Assembly (NCBI GenBank): GCA_033964015.1
Contig: CM066916.1
Coordinates: 17,152,501-17,216,500, forward strand
Reading direction: 5' to 3'
DNA: 64,000 nucleotides
Source: Scolanthus callimorphus
Lineage: Eukaryota > Cnidaria > Anthozoa > Actiniaria > Edwardsiidae
Each line of letters opens with the position of its first letter. Position 1 is the stretch's first letter. A program made the position numbers and the translations under genes. Under the pieces are notes generated by a model. It made no database searches and had not been told where the DNA came from. It was given only the letters and a program-made list of their open reading frames with translations. Below, piece after piece: positions 1 through 13,125 of the stretch.

Positions 1-820
1 GAGACGCGCGACGTGGCCGTGTCATCGGGCTAAGTGTTAGGTAATACAAGCAGCAGGAGACGCCGATGTGGTCATCGTGAGGGCAGCAGTAGATTCAGGC
101 CATTCAACAACGACAGTTCTAGTTGGCGATGATACAGACCATCTAGTGTTGTTGTGCCACCACACGGATATTCATTGGTGCGATGGTTGAAAGTCAAGCA
201 ACAACTGAGCCTCAAAGTATGTGAGAACTTACTCTTTATTCACTTCGTTTTGCGATACAACGTCAGGACTTATATTATTCATTATCTTATGTCCCGACAA
301 TCCCGCGTAGAAGACTCGAAGTCATCCCGTAAGCCATTCCGCCGCGTTCAAAACAGCAGCCGTTGCATTTCCTAGTTACAAAGTCACAGCGGCGGCGCAA
401 TTTATTTGTCCGATTGATGATAAGGGTTCTCGTGTGGGAGCTACATTGTTCCCGGTATTCATGCAGGGCAGGCGCATGCTCGTCAATATGTTGCTCTGGG
501 ACTTGCTTTTGACGTCATGTGCTGGATTCGAAGCTGTCATGTCCCGATTATAAATATTATTATTTCCCAAATACCGTTGTGTCATTGCAACAATAAACAA
601 GAATCCAGTTCATCGAAAACCCTATCTAAAATAGAAACGTGAACGTATATATATTCAGTTATTGATGGCTGAATTGGGACAGTTAGAACTTAGAAATCGG
701 GGAGAGTTTCTAGCCATCTTTGGTTTGAAAAGACGAATTTGAGTGGAGTGTCTTTGAATTAGCTGGCTAGCTAAGTGCACTACCACTATAAACATCAATT
801 TACAATTTTTACATGGACAA
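1..820. other. No gene recognised
   Basis: Short open frames only (up to about 74 codons), with no recognisable domain and no convincing splice-site pattern. The sequence is mixed in composition and looks intergenic. Confidence 0.5.
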
Positions 821-1280
821 TGCCGTATTCAACACAATCCAAAATGCACAAAAATAGGAGATAAGCAATTCCAGTTGTTCTTCAAAGAGATACTAATCGC
901 ACCAAACGAGTGCCAGACCCTTGAAGAAGAACAACCTTCCGACATTCAGCACTCCAGGCAAGAAGATCGTCTCGAAAAAACAGAACAATCATCCTTCAAA
1001 ACTTTAAGCTTGTTGTCAAATAGCCCCTCATGGCACTGAACTAGCACCTGTAGAAATAAATAAATAATTTTGCCTTCAGATCGGCGACAACAGTTTCGCT
1101 AATGTACTCCCGTTGACACAAAAGTGTGTTCATTCCCGATAAAGATGTGTGTAAAAATCAAGAAAATCAAACTTGACTCAAACTACTTTAAAAAACAAAT
1201 AAAGAGACCAGTGTAGTTTTTTTTATTGAGTTTGAATAATATGCAAATTCTCAACTTTTGCCATAGCTAATGCACTCGTT
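821..1280. repeat. Dispersed duplication, copy 1
   Basis: This stretch reappears in direct orientation at about 3336-3890. The left block (gccgtattcaacacaatcca onward, to about 1000) and the right block (aataaagagaccagtgtag onward, 1195-1275) both match with many substitutions and small indels. The middle differs because each copy has lost or gained different pieces. It looks like two decayed copies of one interspersed element. No transposase or reverse transcriptase was recognised. Confidence 0.7.
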
Positions 1281-3335
1281 TCCCGCCATTTTATTGCACG
1301 TGTGGGCGTTTCTCTTTCACAGTCCTTCTCCACTAGAATATCAATAAGCCAGACTCTTGGGACACCCCTGTGTCAATCAATGCTCAGTAGCCCCTGACAC
1401 GGGCAAGACTTCGATATCAATTGCCCCTGTATGCCCACCCTCCAGCTGCTCGGGCAAGACATTGATAGGTGCATAACAATAAAGTTTAATGCATTGTTTC
1501 TATTTATAGGGCCCAAAATGTCCAGAGCACCTGCTTTCTGGGAGCATTACCCAGTTCTTTGTTGCGTAAGGTAGTAGCATTCTTTTGCTCTCTCATCCCT
1601 CCTAGCTGTCAAATAATATTGTTTACCAGTAAATTTTATCTAATTTTTATACAGTATGTAATTCCTTTATCATTTTAGAAATAAAGGAGAAATGTGATAT
1701 TTACCATTTTTTTAAGTCATGGCATTACTATTTGAGCATTAAAAATTAAGAACATGACGGTTCTTACTCGCGGGTTTTTACTGTATGCCCCGAGTCAAGC
1801 CCTAACTCCTGAGGGTGCAGTACTTTTTGACCCTCTATGTTTTGTCTACATGCTGACTCAGTGGATCAAGCCCTCCAGGCCGCCCGTCACGTAGCAGACC
1901 GCCCCAGGTCCCTAGTAGACGGCTTCGCTATCATTGCTGCCATAGAGCACCAACTGGCCATAACCATCTTAAATGATTCGAAGCCGGGACCCCAGCTTGC
2001 CGACTATAGCTATGCAACTACGTAGGGATGATGAAAGTAAGAAGGTGGCGGACCAGATTCTCAAGATATTCAAGTCCGGTCGTGCAGGGCTGGCTGCATC
2101 CCCTGCATCCCTATTTGGTCGTGCACGCTCTGTTTCTATTTTTTTTTTTTTTTTTGCGTTTTTGTTGTGGTATAACACAAATGTCCTCTGATTTTCCGTA
2201 GTATGTCCTCTGATATAACACGGAATGACGTAACAAAGTGGTCCAAATGTTCTGCGGACCCACTCGGCGACTCAAACAGTAGCACATTTTTTAAATTATA
2301 GACACAGTTCTCTTTTATTTAGGGCTTTTCTGTCTTGTAAATGTCTACTAACAGTCTTACTACAGTCTTACTACTAACAGTGGTATTATAAAACCTAGGA
2401 ATTTCCCTTTAATTGCAGATTCTAAGCCAGATTATCAGAAGCTATGGAAGTCATACCTTGACAGTTACTTCACCAATCTGCCCATCAAAGAATTGTCTGT
2501 TGGTTGTCAAGTATAGATTTTCAGGCAATTGAAAAGCTGCCCAAGCCGTATAGCTTGGCAACATCAGCAGGATGTAACAAGACAAACATCACAAATCTAC
2601 CATTATCACTGAAAGAAATTCTACACTAAGTGGTACTTCTGCTATTATGCAGGAGTATGACAAATAATTCGGAATTCCCTGTTAGAACAAAAATTCGAGG
2701 CTGGAATTCGATAAAAAGCACGAACACGTTCGATTTAAAGGGCGCAAGGGTCATTTCGAGTTTCTCAAGCTAATGGGGACAAATCACAGTAATATGGCAA
2801 CCTTCCAAAGCAATCTTTCTAGTACTGACAAAGTTTTGGGTTGCATGGCAGATGCTGACGATTTAGCTGACGATTGAAAGGGAATGTATGTACCGGATGT
2901 GTTGAAATGAAGTTTGGAATTACAATATCTGGCAGCCTAGTACAATGCAGATACACAGAGCACGGGGGAATGCAAAATCACTAATGAGAAGCAAGATGGC
3001 TTGCTGAAGAAGTATGAATAGCTAAATAAATGGTTTCCGAAAGTTGGTTGATTAGATTTCCTTGTAGTTCTCCCAAGTGGTACGGAAAATCACTAGCATT
3101 TCATCTTCTCCCCGGACTTTACAAGCTCAACTTTTCGAGGCACAAGCTTCTTCATTTTCAACAAATCAACAGCAACGATCCTTGGACCGTCTAAAACACC
3201 AGAAAACCTTTGAGGATTTCAAATGTTAATACATAACGTCTCTGCATGGACGTTGTAAACACATTGTCTTACTTTGAAGAGTTAGAGGATGAAAGTGAAA
3301 ATTTGATGGCGATACACACTAAGGATATCACTGAC
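1281..3335. other. No gene recognised; scattered short frames
   Basis: At 1837-2191 there are overlapping frames of 60-72 codons, one reading through residues such as DQALQAARHVADRPRSL, that look like a decayed coding fragment of unknown family. From 2410 to 3335 many stop codons interrupt every frame. It may be the body of the dispersed element whose repeated ends flank it. Confidence 0.4.
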
Positions 3336-3890
3336 GATGCCGTATTCAACACAATCCAAAATGCAAAAAAATAGGAGAGGAGCAATTCCAGTTGTTCGTG
3401 AAAGAGATATCATCGAGCGCACCAAACGAGTGCCACACCCTTGAAGAAGAACAACCTTCCGACATTCAGCACTTCAGGCAAGAAGATTGTCTCGAAAGAC
3501 AAAGCCAACCTTCAAGTTTTGAAGGATGATTGCTCTATCTTTTCAAGGCTGTATATTTGGCTGCAATTCACAAGACTCATCCCAGCAACACTTTGAGACA
3601 TACAGGAAAGAGGTACAAAAACAATATTTGTCCCAGTGCTCTACCTAAGATCAAAGAAGCAAAACTTACTAATATCATGACATGACATTGTATATATCCT
3701 AAGTGCATGGAATGTGTACTAATCAGAAGATTCTTCCATTTCCCTACAGGCTCGCTATTTACATGAAAGAAGAAGGGATAATGTACCTATCAATGTCATA
3801 ACCAGGGACTATTACAATTTGACAAATAAAGAGACCAATGTATATTTTTATTGAGTTTGAATAATATTAAAATTCTCGCCATCGCTAATG
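3336..3890. repeat. Dispersed duplication, copy 2
   Basis: Direct-orientation partner of 821-1280. It contains an extra central piece (about 3530-3820) in which the frame AIHKTHPSNTLRHTGKRY can be read before a stop, which hints at a former coding sequence. The right block at 3820-3890 matches 1193-1275. Confidence 0.7.
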
Positions 3891-6154
3891 CATCGGGGAC
3901 TTTTTTGCATATACCATGCGCATCGTCTGTTCTCATCGCTGTTCTCCAAGTTTACATTGCCGACTCAACTCACGAATTTGTAATCAAATAGCGTGTTATT
4001 TCTATTTCTCGTTTATTTTGCTTTTATCCAGAAAGCGGGAAGGATAGATTAAATTGTTAATTCAGCGACCTGTATATACTGCAAATAAATTGTTTGATTT
4101 GAGGATCTGTGGACCTTCATCTGCGATGTTTAAACTGCGTCAGACTGAAATTCAGACTGTAAGAAGGAAAAACACGATGTCAAAGCAATAGTAATAGTAA
4201 CTTTTTTATCCTATCAGTTTACCCTGATATTTCGGGGCCTTCCAATGGAGTTAGATCAAGCGGAAAGACATCATAGTTTGGGGTTGAGAAATAAAAGTTG
4301 ACACCTAGTTCTTCTCTTCAGGGGTACTGTACTTGTATAATCAAAGCTGTCAGAACAAGCCGGCGACCGCCGAATTCCAGGCCGCTACATCACTTTTAAT
4401 CGCTGACTACTTTTTGCCGAATGTGACACACAAAAATGTTCGAACCACAGAACTTTGTTAAATGCAGCCTGAAGCTCACCTCGTTCTTTGCAAAAATAAA
4501 ATATAAACTGGAATTTCTACACCGTAGTAACTCTTAAAAATCTCCAATCTCCGTACGAATAAAGATTGTTGTTGTTGTTGTTGTTATAATATTTACATCT
4601 TATTATATACATTGATATTTGTCAATTGTTGTTAACAAATAGGTCGAGTTATACCGCACGAAGTTGATGAACAGTAGCAACATCAGTGGAGAACAACCTC
4701 TAACACTTCCAGCAGGCGGGAAGGCAGATATGCCCAAATATTATGCTCAGGGGGTAAGAATTACTATATATTATTATTTATATTGACCTGTATCATATCT
4801 TTTTTTTGGGGGGGGGTCATTTTTTCTGGAACCCCGATTGCTCCTTTTAACACCAGGGCAATTTGATTGGGTTCCTTGAATTTTCAAAACTGTGACATTT
4901 ACATGTACATGTACTTAGCTGTACAAAATCTCACACGCGCAGCGACAAGGGCAATATCGATTTTTCAAGTGAGATTTAGTGTGAAATTCCTGAGTCGGGT
5001 AATGGATTTTCTTTGAATCCCATGCAGGAGGTTTTATTGATTTGTTGTGCAAAAGGTTTTATTGATTTGTTGCGCAAAGCCAAAAAAGGCTTTGCGCGCG
5101 CCAAGTAAGCCATTGCCAAACTGTTTCAATTTCAGGAAAATACAACTTAAATCTTAGTAGCGAAGCGTCTTCGTTGACGAAAAGACGTTTCATACAGTGT
5201 TTCACAGAATTTAAAACTTCAGAAAGTAATTGTTCTCGCTTTCTCGCTTGATAAAATTGTAATTTGTCGTGTTGAAATTTAATTTCGTGAGTCGTCCTGT
5301 GTTTTCATTGAATTCTACTTTTGCAGCCATGTAATTCCACAAAAAATCTCCCTCGATTTCAGCCAATCAGCACGCGAGTCATAGCATGGGATTCTATCTT
5401 TTAATATATGGCATCGATAGTACGCGCGCTCTGATTGGTCGACATGCGGTCCGTAGATCTTTTTGCGTATCCGGACCGGCTTTTCTCGCGCGAAATTTGA
5501 GTTGAAAATTGATTTAAGAAGACAAAAATACTTGTTTGAAACATTACTGAAAGCAATTGAATAGTCTAAAATGTGATATCTGATAATGAAAGCGAGTTTT
5601 ACTGCCCCGAAGAGAGAGAAACCCGCGAAACAGTCCAAGAAAGGAGACTGAGAAAATGTTGAAACAAATCAAGAAAAGCTAAGAAAACAAAAGCATTTTA
5701 AAACTTAAAGAAGAAAGCGTATCTATTCAAATCGGCCGAAAAACATTCCACGGGCACTGAGAAGCACGGAAACCACTAAAATGTGAGCTATGCTCACCTA
5801 GAACACAATAAAAGAGCGAGCAATCCTATTGCTCCCTCTCTTCTCGCATTTTGCGAGTGCTGGCCGGATTTGCTGGTGTTTGTTCCTGTGACATGGCTCA
5901 AGTTCCCGTCCGCCCCGCCACCCCGTTGTAGCCCCAACACCCGTTCTTGGTTCTTGCTGTACCAACTGCCTCAGCTCAGCTCCAGCTCCATTCCAGCTCC
6001 GTTCCTCCAGCTCCTGTTGTTCCAGCGCTGGCTCAAGCCAACCAGCCACTTAGAGCAGACCACACGTAGACTTTACCTTGAGTCCTTGGTGGTTAAGTGG
6101 CCGATTTGCTCTGACTATCTTTGCACATTTTGCTGTAGACACTCGGGCTTCGCA
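3891..6154. other. Intergenic, no gene recognised
   Basis: Apart from the element tail at 4338-4590 and a two-copy 25-bp tandem repeat (aggttttattgatttgttg, about 5029-5078), I see nothing. The longest open frames (about 105-125 codons at 5315-5638 minus and 5783-6163 plus) show no domain and biased, low-complexity composition. Confidence 0.5.
4338..4590 (+). mobile_element. Interspersed element 3' end with (GTT)n tail
   Basis: The segment caaagctgtcagaacaagccg...gaatttct (4338-4520) matches the reverse complement of about 38165-38300, so it is a dispersed repeat. It ends in AATAAAGATT followed by a GTT microsatellite (about 4566-4586), the kind of simple 3' tail that LINE-type retrotransposons leave. 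No coding sequence survives in this copy. Confidence 0.5.
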
Positions 6155-7098
6155 AGTGTTTAATTGGTTTGTGTACTGGACTTCGGTTCGGTACGAAAAA
6201 TTATCCACTGTTTATTATGGCCATTCGGGCCGGGCACGATTCACTGGAAGCATATTTCCTGTAGGAGTTTAATTGGTTGTATACTGGACTTCGGTTCGGT
6301 ACGAACAATTATCCAGTGTTTATTATGGCCATTCGGGCCGGGCACGATTCACTGGAAGCATATTTCAGGTGCCCTGTAGGAGTTTAATTGGTTGTATACT
6401 GGGCTTCGGTTCGGTACGAAAAATTATCCATGTTTATTATGGCCATTCGGGCCGGGCACGATTCACTGGAAGCATATTTCAGGTGCCCTGTAGGAGTTTA
6501 ATTGGTTGTATACTGGGCTTCGGTTCGGTACGAAAAATTATCCTCTGTTTATTATGACCATTCGGGCCGGACACGATTCACTGGAAGCATATTCAGGTGC
6601 CCTGTAGGAGTTTAATTGGTTGTATACTGGACTTCGGTTCGGTACAAAAAATTATCCATTGTTTATTATGGCCATTCGGGCCGGGCACGATTCACTGGAA
6701 GCATATTTCAGGTGCCCTGTAGGAGTTTAATTGGTTGTATACTGGACTTCGGTTCGGTACAAAAAATTATCCATTGTTTATTATGGCCATTCGGGCCGGG
6801 CACGATTCACTGGAAGCATATTTCAGGTGCCCTGTAGGAGTTTAATTGGTTGTATACTGGGCTTCGGTTCGGTACGAAAAATTATCCATTGTTTATTATG
6901 GCCATTCGAGCCGGGCACGATTCACTGGAAGCATATTTCAGGTGCCCTGTAGGAGTTTAATTGGCTGTATACTGGACTTCGGTTCAGTACGAACTTTCTC
7001 TTGTTTATTATGGCCATTCGAGCCTGTGTTTATTGGCCTTATATGGACCTCGGTTCGGTAGGGACTCTGTTGTCTGTTTAGTGCCATTCGAGCCTGGC
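6155..7098. repeat. 115-bp tandem satellite, about 8 units
   Basis: Units begin with agtttaattggttgtatac at 6155, 6266, 6381, 6495, 6609, 6724, 6839 and 6954, giving periods of 111, 115, 114, 114, 115, 115 and 115 bp, followed by a diverged partial unit up to about 7098. Internal units differ by only a few bases. The first lacks the aggtgcc heptamer present in the others, and the last two carry cattcgag instead of cattcggg. The period is not a multiple of three, so the open frames running through the array (70-95 codons) are a by-product of low stop density rather than a gene. Confidence 0.95.
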
Positions 7099-8069
7099 AC
7101 ATGACAATATAGAATGGGAAAAAGAAAAGACAAGCGTGGAATCTGTGATTTTACTTGTGGAATTGTCATCGCATAATTGCGTAATAAGGGAAAAAAGCAT
7201 GAAAGAGAAAACGTAAGTTTTGGTGATTTAGGGTTCACAGTCCCAGGGTCATCTAAGGCCCTTCGTGCCCGACTCTTGCAGTTGCGCCGGGACTGCGTTC
7301 TCCTACTGATCCCAGGGAGTGTCGCTCAACTCTACAGGCTTCGTTGTTTTCTCTTCTATAATGGACGATTAGCCGCCAGTCAAGCGATCACGTACACAAT
7401 ATTTCGTCCTTCCAAAATGGGAAGGGGTTGAAAGATTTAATCGAAACGGCGGCCTATCAGGTACCCCAAAACGGTAAATTGGGTGACGCTCCCAGGGACC
7501 AGCTCGGGGGAACCAGTCCTGGCTGATTCTCCTCTTAGTTCCGTCCGGGAGAAGTCTATCCGAGATTGTAGATGAGCAACACCCGGTAGCGGAAACTGTC
7601 TCGAGAGAGGTTCATGATCTCAATTAGTCATTTGTGTTAGCTTTCCCCCTTGTGAGAACAATAAGAAGCTCCAGTCAGACGCACAAAGGAAATCGTACAG
7701 TGACGGGCGCCGTGCTGTGCTATTACACAAATTATGCTATATACTTCCTATTGATAATGTATAGGGGGTATGGTGACAGTATTGGGGAATGAGTAGAGGG
7801 TGGTAAGATATGGATGAGATATGGGGGAGCCATATGGCTCAAATATTCCCTTGGGGCAAGGGCTGGGCGCGGGGTGCCGTCGGATGTGGGTGCATTGGAC
7901 AGAGGAGTGATCCACACCATTGCTCAGGTTACTGGACAATGGAGTCTGTTGTTCGAGTAAGCAGAAACGCAAAAGCAGCAAAGTCGCTGGCTTGTTACAC
8001 GTTCTTGATGAGCTCACAGCAGTTGACAGGAGAAATCCCCCCAAAAGTAAAGGAATTTTGCAATTTCAG
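7099..8069. other. No gene recognised upstream of the 8-13 kb gene
   Basis: A decayed satellite edge is followed by unique sequence. From about 7920 a frame containing SSKQKRKSSKVAGLLHVLDE leads toward the next gene and may be an upstream exon or part of its first exon, but the frame changes near 8095, so it cannot be assigned. Confidence 0.35.
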
Positions 8070-11000
8070 GAGGCTTACGATTTATTTTGCAGTGCATACG
8101 GGAAGATCAAAACATCCCTGATCGATATACATTCAGGGACGCGATACTTTCGGAGTTGGGACTGCCTGTAACAATTTTCACCCCCAAAAACAATGTAAGC
8201 TTCATCGTGCTGAATCCAGACAGCTGGGAACTTGTTAAGCTTTTAGACATCATCTTTGATGATAATGACAACAAACGGAGTTGCAGATTTGAACTTGATG
8301 CCAAATCACTTCGCACCATTATGGACTCAATGGATACGGAGTACGACAAATCTGTTGTGCGTGCAATTCTCGCCTGTTCATCTTCTCGATCTGAGCTCTC
8401 TGATCTAGGTCTAAAACCTGATACTGCAGTTAAAAACCTTGAACATGTATTAGCTGTCTCTGAAAAAGTGGAGAATGCACTGGTTGCTGGAAAAGACATG
8501 ACAGTTTTATCCCTTAGGGCAAAAATTGCCAAAAAGAAACAAGAAATTTCAGCATTAGAGGGCTCTATTGCAAAGTTAAAAGAGGTTCGTGCCGACAGCA
8601 GGCATATCAAATCAATGGAAGAAAAGATTAGTGTTTATACTGAAAGCCTCAAGAATCAACAGGATATCCTTGAATGCAAAGACAAATATTCGAAGCAAAA
8701 GTTCAATGCAGCTGCTAGACGAAAGGCAGAGAACTTGATAAAGGAGAACCGGCTAAAAAATCGCAAATCTGGGGCAGGTGCAAAAAGAATGAGATGAGAC
8801 TGATGAGGAACTGATAGCAAAAGCCATTGAACAGAAAACCACAGTACATGGCCGTAGGCATGATATGGTTTTGTATTATCACAAGCGCCTGAAACTTGAT
8901 GACATGTTGAGTATTGCTAATTATTATCGGATGGAGCAAGGAAAAGAGCTAATTAAGTCAGCCACCACAGTCTACAACAGGGCCAAGCCAAAGAGAGAGC
9001 GATCACTACAAGCAAAAAGGCACATAGGTATGTGGATTATTATTCAAGATCCTCATTTACCTCTTTGACACTAGTACAAAAATGCAAGCTAGGGTGAGAA
9101 TGTTTGACAAGTGTGAGAATTCATCATTCACAACAACATTTTGTTGACTGTAACATGACTGTAAATTTGATTCTCTTGCTCTTTAGAATGATAAGTCAGT
9201 GTTTACTTTATGGTTTGCATTTCACAGATAAGGGGCTATTTTGCTCTAAAAAAAAACCCTAAAACTGAAGACTCTGAAAACTTGCTCACTCATCACCAAA
9301 GAAAAATGGTAGACCTTGCAAAACATCATCTGTTTGCTGATAAAGATTCCCACCAATTTGCTTACATGTCAGTGCTGATGACAAAGCCTACATTCGACCA
9401 GGAACATCAGGTATTTGCATTCAATGTGTGAATACATTATTTAACAATCATTCGCCAATTATTTACCAAGCCCTTCGGCGAAGTAAATATTTTATATGGT
9501 AATCACTGAGCCTGAGTGCGAATAATTGTTTTTGAATAATTTTGCCAGTAAATAGCAGAGGAAAACATTAGACGGAATAAATTGATTTGTTTACATTTTT
9601 TTTAAAAATTTTTCTCGAGCTACTAAAAACCTTTATTCATGTAAAACCACTCCATTTCTCACCCTTGAAGAATTTCACACCAAACTTAGTTGCTTCTTTC
9701 ATGTTTTTCGGAATAGCATTTTCTTTCATTTCAAATATTTATCCTTCTGTTAATTCTACAAATCTGCTTGAAGCAAGATTGCTGGCAGTAAAATATAACT
9801 AACAAAATGTTGTTGAATAAATTAAAATTATTGGCCAATCACTGTACTCAAATCTCTATTTACTGGCAAAATTATACTTAAGGTCTCTTATCTAACATAC
9901 TTTATATAACAGAATCAAAAAGCTTACATACCAATGAAAATGAATTTCAACTTAAAAAAATGCATATTATTACTGGAGTCTTGATTTATTTGTCTTTTTG
10001 TTCTATTAAAAGTCGATATTTCCCATTTGCTTCTATAGAATAGCAGTGCACATGTGTTACTCAAATACCCTTATTAAATTTGATACAATATCCCCCTGTT
10101 TTTTTACAACCGGTTTTGTGTATTGAACTTATTATAGTTGGAATGGATGGTACAAAGCATCAGTCCCTGATACAGCCGACAGAGGAAAGTTGTCTTAGTG
10201 CCAGAGCTCTCCCTTCTCATGATTTTTGTGAAAACCGCCTTTATGTAACTCCAACTGCATACCGTTTTATGTCACATGAAGTAAAAACAGTTGAAGGTTT
10301 GTGTGAATTTCCAATTTTATCACTTCAACCATTTGTTGAGGATTTTTTTACTGGCCTGTTTTACCACAACCCCTCTTGAATACCCCCTTTTGTGTCAATT
10401 TATGGGTTTACTTGATGACGAAAACCAACTGCTATTAAGCCATTAGATAACATGAATCATCAAAGACTTTGAAACAACAATTGTCATGATTCACTCTGCT
10501 GTTTTTTTTCATAGGCAAAGAGCGCATGGTTCTTTTAGATGACCATTCTGTGGTAACTGTTCGTCCTAAGCACTATGTTGGCAGCAGTGGAAGTGTGTGG
10601 GCATCAGAGAAGGTGTTGATACGCTGGCAACATCCATACCTATTTGAGACCAAGGGCTCTTCATACAATCCTATACTCCGCAAGTTTGCTGCCATGGCTC
10701 GGGATTTCCTATTCTACTTTGTTGACACCACTGAGTATGAAGATGTGGCTTGTGTCTCTAGCAGTCCTCTTTGTAAATATCGTGAGTATGAGACCAAAAG
10801 AGTAGAGCATGCTATGAGCGGCATTGTTGCAGCAATTACCAATTGGAGTCAGTCAAAAGAAAATGTTGAACCTGAGGAAATTGTTGTTGGTGATGAGCTG
10901 GTGCCATTCCTTGAGAAAGTTGAAAAGAAATTTGGACAGCGAAATGCAAGCTTGACTAATGTTATAGTTAGGGGAGATGTGCTATGGCTAAAGTTTGAGA

Positions 11001-12961
11001 ATACAGTTAAAACATGCAAGACGGCCCTTAAAGAGTTGGCAAGAAAGCAACTGCCTGTCAGCATTACACCCAGAGTCCTCATCCACACTGACAAGGGCCG
11101 TGGAGTCTCTATAACCAACTATGAAGTAAAGTTCAGAGATGCTGAAATGGCAAGACTCCATACCTAGACTGGCAAATGAGAGTGCACTATGCAGTAAATG
11201 ATCCCTGTCCAGCTGAAAGAACTAATGCTTGCATAGGTAAGCTCATAATTTAAGATCCTAGGAGGGGAGGGTGGCTGAGTTTGAAACTGCACTGAATTTT
11301 TCAACTGAAAGTATTTTACAGGAAAAAATGGTCACCATGACTCAGACAACTGTGAGATGCTGTCTACTATACACTGTGTGTATTGGTTGACACTAACACA
11401 GGCTATAATAATAATAATACGTAACAGGTGATGCAGTTGCAGATGGTGGATCTCTCCCATTTAAGAAGTTAATCCCCTTGTGGATCTAGACCAGGAGGAA
11501 CTCGAGAAGGTAGGGCCAGCTATGCTTCTTGCTCTGACTATCAATTAATGTTTTAATTAATTTTTTGCTACACTTTTTAAAGCAGATGTCCTAAAGTTGT
11601 TGTATTGAAATGAATTGCCCATACCATCATTGCAGATATCTAGTTCAGAGCTTGAGAAACGAGAGGAACAAGTGGTTGAGCAGAATGTCTGGCACTGCTG
11701 CCAAGAAGTGTGTGACCGTGTTGATGAAGCACCTGCTCCTCATGGGTATATGTCAGCACATGTGACACCCAGACCGGGTTAGTATGTATTTAATGGCTAC
11801 ACATCTTGATAGAACTATAAAACATGGAATTACTCAAGCCTTTTCACCTAAAAAAGTTTACCTATTTGAAAGCCCCAAAGATTGTTGTAAAGTTTGCGAA
11901 TATATATAGACCATGCAAAGTTAAAATTAAACATCAATTTGCATATTTTGTTGTGGTAGTATAAAGTTTGATGTTTCCCAATGAGAGTTTGCTGATGTAA
12001 AAAGTAAAGAAGAGCAAAAATGACATTCTACCTTTTGTTTTAATTCACAGAATTTCAGTTTTTACACAATGCCGAGTTCTTGGTCAAATATAACAATGCT
12101 GGTGCTAAAAAGGATGATGTTCCTGGACACAGGCAAGTCACTATGAAGAGGGTGAAAATTACAGAGAGTTCATAAAGTGTGCTTGCCAGGAAAAGGAAGA
12201 AACGGATTGTTCTGTTTGTTGTGAGTGGACCGGGTCCACGATAAAGAGGTGTCCAAAGCCTTTCCAGATAATACCTCCCTCCCAGAATACCACTACAAGA
12301 CCTATAGTGCCACTCAGTGGAAGGACGATCGCCTGATGATTGGCAGCCCAGAGTGCAGTTGAAGAAGGGACATGGTAGTGGCACTATACAACTGTCTGAC
12401 CAAGAGAGTGTGTCTTCATTTGCGGACAAGTTTATAGTGCAGCCAAGGCACATTGTGAACTATCTGCAGCATCTTGAAGAATTAAAATTCAAGAAGAGGT
12501 CCGAGGAACGAGCGCAGAAAGCTAGAGAAGCCAGTGAGAAAGAATACCATGAGTACAATTGGCATGAGCTATGTCAAGAGGAAAGTAAGTTGAATGCTCT
12601 AAAAGTACCTGAGCTCAACAAGTATCTGAGGTACCATGGTTTGATGTTACACCTCAAGAGCAAAAAGGCAACGAAAGTCAGGACAATTAGAAGGCACCGT
12701 ATTCGCCAAGAAATTGATGAGAGCGAGGAGAGCAGAGGAAACAGACTGGATGAAACGGAAGCTGAGGAAAAGGAAGCTGAGGAAACGGAAGACGAGGAAA
12801 CGGAAGATGAGGAAGCAGAAGTTCAGAGCAGTTCCAGTGAGAGTGGAGACGAAGACAGTGGTCAGGAGGTTGACAACAATACTTCGGAAGATGTTGTGCT
12901 TGCCGAATTTTCTGATGAATGGGAGCGACCAACAACCACCAGATCAGGCAGCAACAGCTAA
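8070..12961 (+). pseudogene. Seven-exon unrecognised gene with several frame changes
   Basis: Function unknown. Exons inferred from consensus splice sites and matching phases are about 8092-9027, 9238-9410, 10138-10296, 10515-11236, 11428-11509, 11636-11777 and 12051-12961. Exon 1 encodes about 230 residues with a Lys/Glu-rich coiled-coil-like stretch, then a basic segment (RRHDMVLYYHKRLKL). The long exon 4 is intact for 213 codons. The C-terminus has a SAP-like pattern (LKVPELNKYLRYHGL) followed by a very acidic Glu/Asp/Ser tail. Frame changes occur near 8793, in an A9 run near 9250, at about 11155 (restoring YLDWQMRVHYAVNDPCPAE), near 11472 and at least twice between 12135 and 12330. Splice sites are good, so this is either a young pseudogene or a real gene with assembly indels. 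I recall similar proteins as expanded, uncharacterised families in corals, but cannot verify that here. Confidence 0.6.
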
Positions 12962-12962
12962 G

Positions 12963-13125
12963 GGACCGTTCATTTTTATCAGGGAGGGGGGGCTGGTGGA
13001 AATGAGGGGGGACCCTGTATTTTTTTGGGTGGCCCCCCTTTCATGTCCGTATTTTTTAGGTGCCCCCCCAATCCAATGTATTTTTTTTCTGATGACCCCC
13101 CCCCCCCCCCCCCTTTCTCCCTTTC
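12963..13125 (+). repeat. G-rich interspersed repeat, copy 1
   Basis: Starts gggaccgttcatttttatca immediately after the stop codon of the preceding gene and continues with alternating G/C runs and TATTTTTT blocks. Related copies lie at 35428-35572 (same strand) and 37028-37167 (opposite strand). The homopolymers are long enough (C18 near 13095) to be unreliable in length. A possible AATAAA poly(A) signal for the upstream gene lies just beyond, at 13196-13201. Confidence 0.8.

Noticed and set aside
6164..7061. Series of 70-94-codon frames repeating VVYWTSVRY
   Set aside because: They are satellite units. The 115-bp period is not a multiple of three and the frames start and stop with the repeat.
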